NCBI RefSeq assembly: GCF_000147815.2 | Contig: NC_015957.1 | Span: 6,324,001-6,388,000, forward strand | Length of the DNA stretch: 64,000 bases | From: Streptomyces violaceusniger Tu 4113 | GTDB lineage: Bacteria > Actinomycetota > Actinomycetes > Streptomycetales > Streptomycetaceae | Reading direction: 5' to 3' | Part shown: positions 62,146 to 64,000 of the stretch, in pieces | Layout: each line of letters begins with the position of its first letter | Numbering within the stretch: the first letter of the stretch is position 1 | Notes under the pieces: model-generated | Told to the model about the DNA's origin: nothing | Seen by the model: only the letters and a program-made list of their open reading frames with translations | The model's database searches: none | Program-made: the position numbers and the translations under genes

Positions 62146-64000
62146 ATGTGTGGCATCGCAGGCACGTACCGATGGCCGGACGGGAAGGTCGTGACCGACC
62201 GGCTCACCGACACCCTCGCCCACCGCGGTCCGGACGGGGCGGGCCGGTACAGCCACCGCGCCGGTGACGGCGAAGTACACCTCGGGCACCGCCGGCTGGC
62301 CATCATCGACCTGTCCGGGACCGGCGCCCAGCCGATGGTCTCGGACGGCCTCGCCCTGACGTACAACGGCGAGCTGTACAACGCGCCCGAGCTGCGTGCC
62401 GAGCTGGCGGCCGCCGGGGTGCGCTTCCGCGGTACTTCCGACACCGAGGTGCTGCTCGAGGCCTGGCGGCGCTGGGGCACGGACTGCCTGCCCCGGCTGC
62501 GCGGCATGTTCGCGTTCGGGATCTTCGACGAGCGCACCGGTGACCTGGTACTCGCCCGCGACCAGCTCGGCATCAAGCCGCTGTTCCTGCTCCGGCGCGG
62601 TGCGGGCCTGGTGTTCGCCTCCGAGCTCAAGGCACTCGCCGCCGCCACCGGCGGGTCGCTGGAGGTGGACCATGCGGCGCTGGTGGCCTCGCTGCTGTAC
62701 TACTGGGTGCCGGACTCACGGTGCGCGTTCCGCGAGGCGGAGAAGCTGCCGCCGGGGAACTGGCTGCGATTCCGGGCCGACGGCCGGGTGGAGCGCGGCC
62801 GGTTCTGGGACCTGAAGGCCGTCGCCGCCGAGGGGCGGGAGCGGGCCCTGGCCGGCGAGCAGCCGGATGTCGGTGCCATCGTCGAGGAGTCGACTCGGCG
62901 CCACCTGCTCTCCGACGTACCCGTGGCGACCTTCCTCTCCGGCGGTCTTGACTCCAGCTACCTGACCGCGCTGGCGGCCCGCGACCGACCCGGGATCTCC
63001 GCGTACACGATCGGGTTCCGCGCCGAGGACGCCAGGTTCGAGGCGATGCCGGACGACCTGCGCCATGCCCGGCGGGTGGCCGAGCAGTTCGGCGTCGACC
63101 TGCATGAGATCGAGATCGCTCCGAACGTGCTCGACCTGCTGCCGCAGATGACGTACCACCTGGACGAGCCGATCGGCGATCCCGCCGCGATCAACACCTT
63201 CCTGATCTGCTCGGCCGCCCGGGAGGCCGGGGTCAAGGTGATGCTCTCGGGGATGGGTGCCGACGAGCTGTTCGCCGGCTACCGCAAGCACCTGGCCAAT
63301 CTGCTTGCGCTGCGCTACCAGCGCGTCCCGCGGCCCCTGCGGCGCGGGGTGTCCGCGGCCGTGGACCGGCTGCCGGTCGCCACGTCCCGCCGGGGGTACC
63401 GGTCGGTGCGCTTCGCGAAGCGGTTCCTCTCCTTCGCCGATCTGCCGGAGGAGACCGCGTTCCGGCGCAGCTACACCATGTACGACCAGGACGAGCTGCT
63501 CGCCCTGATCGACCCGGACCTGGCCGGGACGGTCGAGGACGTGCTGACCGAACATGCGGACATCTACCAGGACAATGACCTCGACGACTTCGTCAACCGC
63601 ATGTGTCTGGGCGACGCCCGGATGTTCCTGCCGGGCCTGAACCTCACGTACACGGACCGCTCCAGCATGGCCGCGTCGACCGAGGTGCGGGTGCCGTACG
63701 TGGACGTCGAGGTGGTCAAGGCGGCGTTCGCCGTGCCCGGCGATCGCAAGATCGTCGGACGGCAGGGCAAGGCCGTACTCAAGGAGGCGGCCGCCTCGAT
63801 CCTGCCCCGGGAGATCGTGTACCGGCCCAAGGGCCTGTTCAGCGCCCCGCTGCGGGCCTGGATGAGCCGGGATCTGGCACCGCTGGTGCGCGAGGTGGTG
63901 GGCGACGGCGTGCTCGTCCGTTCCGGGTTCCTGCGCCGCGACGCGCTGGCGCGGATGGTCGCCGAGGACGCCGCCGGACAGCGGGACTTCTCCAAACATC
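62146..64000 (+). CDS. Asparagine-synthase-type glutamine amidotransferase, 3' end outside window
   Basis: At least 618 residues. The N-terminal Ntn glutaminase domain has catalytic Cys2 (MCGIAGTYRW), LAHRGPDGAG, HRRLAIIDLSG and YNGELYN. The synthetase domain has the ATP pyrophosphatase loop FLSGGLDSSYLTAL, then GMGADELFAGYRKH, SSMAASTEVRVPYVD and KAVLKEAAASILPREIVYRPKGLF. ATG 62146 is three bases after the previous gene. Within polysaccharide clusters such AsnB-like proteins amidate uronic acids to uronamides, which fits the dehydrogenase in this operon. Ordinary asparagine synthesis is the alternative. Confidence 0.88.
   Translation, partial: MCGIAGTYRWPDGKVVTDRLTDTLAHRGPDGAGRYSHRAGDGEVHLGHRRLAIIDLSGTGAQPMVSDGLALTYNGELYNAPELRAELAAAGVRFRGTSDTEVLLEAWRRWGTDCLPRLRGMFAFGIFDERTGDLVLARDQLGIKPLFLLRRGAGLVFASELKALAAATGGSLEVDHAALVASLLYYWVPDSRCAFREAEKLPPGNWLRFRADGRVERGRFWDLKAVAAEGRERALAGEQPDVGAIVEESTRRHLLSDVPVATFLSGGLDSSYLTALAARDRPGISAYTIGFRAEDARFEAMPDDLRHARRVAEQFGVDLHEIEIAPNVLDLLPQMTYHLDEPIGDPAAINTFLICSAAREAGVKVMLSGMGADELFAGYRKHLANLLALRYQRVPRPLRRGVSAAVDRLPVATSRRGYRSVRFAKRFLSFADLPEETAFRRSYTMYDQDELLALIDPDLAGTVEDVLTEHADIYQDNDLDDFVNRMCLGDARMFLPGLNLTYTDRSSMAASTEVRVPYVDVEVVKAAFAVPGDRKIVGRQGKAVLKEAAASILPREIVYRPKGLFSAPLRAWMSRDLAPLVREVVGDGVLVRSGFLRRDALARMVAEDAAGQRDFSKH

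Overview
The window is very GC-rich DNA with the strong third-position GC bias, GTG/TTG starts and 3-4 base start/stop overlaps of a streptomycete. Gene families also point to Streptomyces: ANTAR/GAF and SpoIIE-type regulators, DUF5133, a zinc-free L31 paralogue and AsnB-type amidotransferases. No rRNA, tRNA or CRISPR array was seen.

Left part, 1-41,050 (chromosomal housekeeping and catabolic genes): a hexuronate module (mannonate dehydratase, fructuronate-reductase-like enzyme, MHS-family transporter) is followed by a decayed copy of the zinc-starvation ribosomal-protein cluster (L31 type B, a COG0523 GTPase fragment and an S18 fragment joined by a deletion). Next come a 3-hydroxyisobutyryl-CoA hydrolase, a serine hydrolase, stress/signalling proteins (STAS-ANTAR-GAF protein, two PAS-GAF-PP2C-HATPase paralogues, a GAF regulator) and a Rieske flavoprotein. 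A clear operon for asparagine/aspartate use follows (GntR regulator, amino-acid permease, ReAV-type asparaginase, aspartase). Then come an orphan sugar-binding lipoprotein, an apolipoprotein N-acyltransferase, a TetR/flavin monooxygenase pair with two perfect operators, a cobalt-type nitrile hydratase operon (beta, alpha, activator), and a CGNR regulator/alpha-beta hydrolase pair sharing three identical-architecture dyads. The part ends with a WYL regulator/DUF3224 pair around a 41-bp palindrome, ung, two SDR genes and a HipA-like kinase/DUF3037 pair.

Middle part, 41,050-54,900 (accessory, scrap-rich): a roughly 11.8-kb block is bounded by the hipA-like 5' end (40,949-41,087) and a second, 93.5% identical copy of the same 139 bp (52,728-52,866). 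Inside are intact genes (LLM oxidoreductase, CutA, phosphotransferase, secreted alpha-L-fucosidase, flavin monooxygenase/TetR pair, membrane metallophosphoesterase) among remnants: an ISAs1 transposase, an IS5 transposase, a GntR tail, a folD tail and a DUF5655-nuclease/ABC-ATPase chimera. A lipoprotein and an IS481/alpha-beta-hydrolase chimera lie just outside.

Right part, 55,087-64,000: an exopolysaccharide operon with coupled reading frames: a polyprenyl-phosphate sugar-1-phosphate transferase, a nucleotide-sugar 6-dehydrogenase, a family-4 glycosyltransferase, two Wzz-type chain-length proteins with kinase-like tails lacking a P-loop, and an asparagine-synthase-type amidotransferase that runs off the window. 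Together they suggest an acidic, possibly uronamide-containing polysaccharide.
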